From CAWGXG01 sp963826505 (GTDB lineage: Bacteria > Chloroflexota > Anaerolineae > Aggregatilineales > Aggregatilineaceae), in contig CAWGXG010000006.1 in the NCBI GenBank assembly GCA_963826505.1, positions 764,578 to 828,577 on the forward strand: a stretch of 64,000 bases of DNA, given 5' to 3'. Made by a program: the position numbers and the translations under genes. This document shows positions 63,893-64,000 of this stretch, piece by piece. The notes below the pieces were generated by a model. That model searched no databases. It had not been told where the DNA came from and was given only the letters and a program-made list of their open reading frames with translations. Positions within the stretch are counted from its first letter, which is position 1, and each line of letters opens with the position of its first letter.

Positions 63893-64000
63893 TTCGCGCT
63901 GCATGAGCCTTCCTCATAATTCGGGACGAGTCATGTTGATTGCCTCCAGCCTATCCTTTTCCCCTCCCACGGACGACTTGACTCTCTGTATGACTCACCT

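Larger units (their letters stand above)
53936..64000 (-). repeat. right arm of the ~10 kb inverted repeat
   Basis: Inverted near-copy of 14239-24308, continuing to the end of the window. It carries the same genes in reverse order, with extra damage: indels in permease 1, a 2-base loss in rpiB and a changed ulaF end. Substitutions are scattered through genes and spacers. Because divergence is real but low, the duplication is recent rather than an assembly mirror. Confidence 0.95.

Noticed and set aside
14239..64000. Inverted repeat as a pure assembly mirror artefact
   Set aside because: The arms differ by several indels and many scattered substitutions and have different flanks on the inner side, so they are real separate copies as assembled; read-level proof is still missing.
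1..64000. CRISPR array, tRNA or rRNA genes
   Set aside because: No regularly spaced short repeats were found, and no cloverleaf-like or rRNA-conserved sequence was recognised on either strand.

Overview
The window looks like a chromosomal segment of a Chloroflexota bacterium (Anaerolineae-like). This is inferred from gene families, not from a marker gene. It carries very large BTAD-STAND-WD40 regulators, LuxR/NB-ARC/TPR regulators, CUT1 sugar transporters, a split LigD set, a cupredoxin-like secreted protein and a large amount of insertion-sequence debris. I found no rRNA, tRNA or CRISPR array.

The dominant structure is a pair of near-identical inverted arms of about 10 kb, 14239-24308 and 53936-64000. 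The second arm reaches the window edge and may continue. Between them lie 29.6 kb of single-copy DNA. Each arm carries an ula-type catabolic cluster: a SorC-family regulator read divergently from ulaG (ascorbate-6-phosphate lactonase), a CUT1 ABC transporter (binding protein and two permeases, no ATPase), ulaD, ulaE, a broken ulaF, a PfkB-type sugar kinase and rpiB. Known ula operons import ascorbate through a PTS that phosphorylates it. Here an ABC transporter plus a kinase appear to replace the PTS. UlaD carries K64R and D67E changes in its active site. Both arms share a frameshift in the first permease and the wreck of ulaF. The right arm has further indels in the first permease, ulaF and rpiB.

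Layout. 1-3212: another CUT1 sugar transporter. 3213-5616: a DHFR-like enzyme among pseudogenes. 5875-9143: an XRE-STAND-TPR-LuxR regulator and a secreted protein. 9730-14148: a decayed BTAD-STAND-WD40 gene. 14239-24308: left arm. 24292-26101: a complete IS1182-like element touching the arm end. 26238-29514: DNA repair genes (LigD polymerase, ligase and phosphoesterase parts, Fpg). 29772-32750: transaldolase and split transketolase. 32791-36640: a truncated MgtC, a LuxR-NB-ARC-TPR regulator and remnants. 36575-38519: a PadR regulator with a clear operator and a membrane protein. 38520-43241: remnants, a DUF2652-type cyclase-like protein, a DUF6273 protein, an Imm-5-like immunity protein and a P-loop kinase. 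43856-48272: a nearly intact paralogue of the decayed BTAD-STAND-WD40 gene. 48382-53577: a radical SAM remnant, a two-component pair and a cupredoxin-like secreted protein. 53773-53948: a MITE-like element touching the right arm end.

How the parts could work together (inference): a completed ula pathway would deliver D-xylulose 5-phosphate to the transaldolase/transketolase pair in the spacer. The last epimerase is broken in both arms, so the pathway is complete only if another epimerase exists elsewhere. Several frameshifts are single-base events, so assembly error should be excluded before biological conclusions are drawn.
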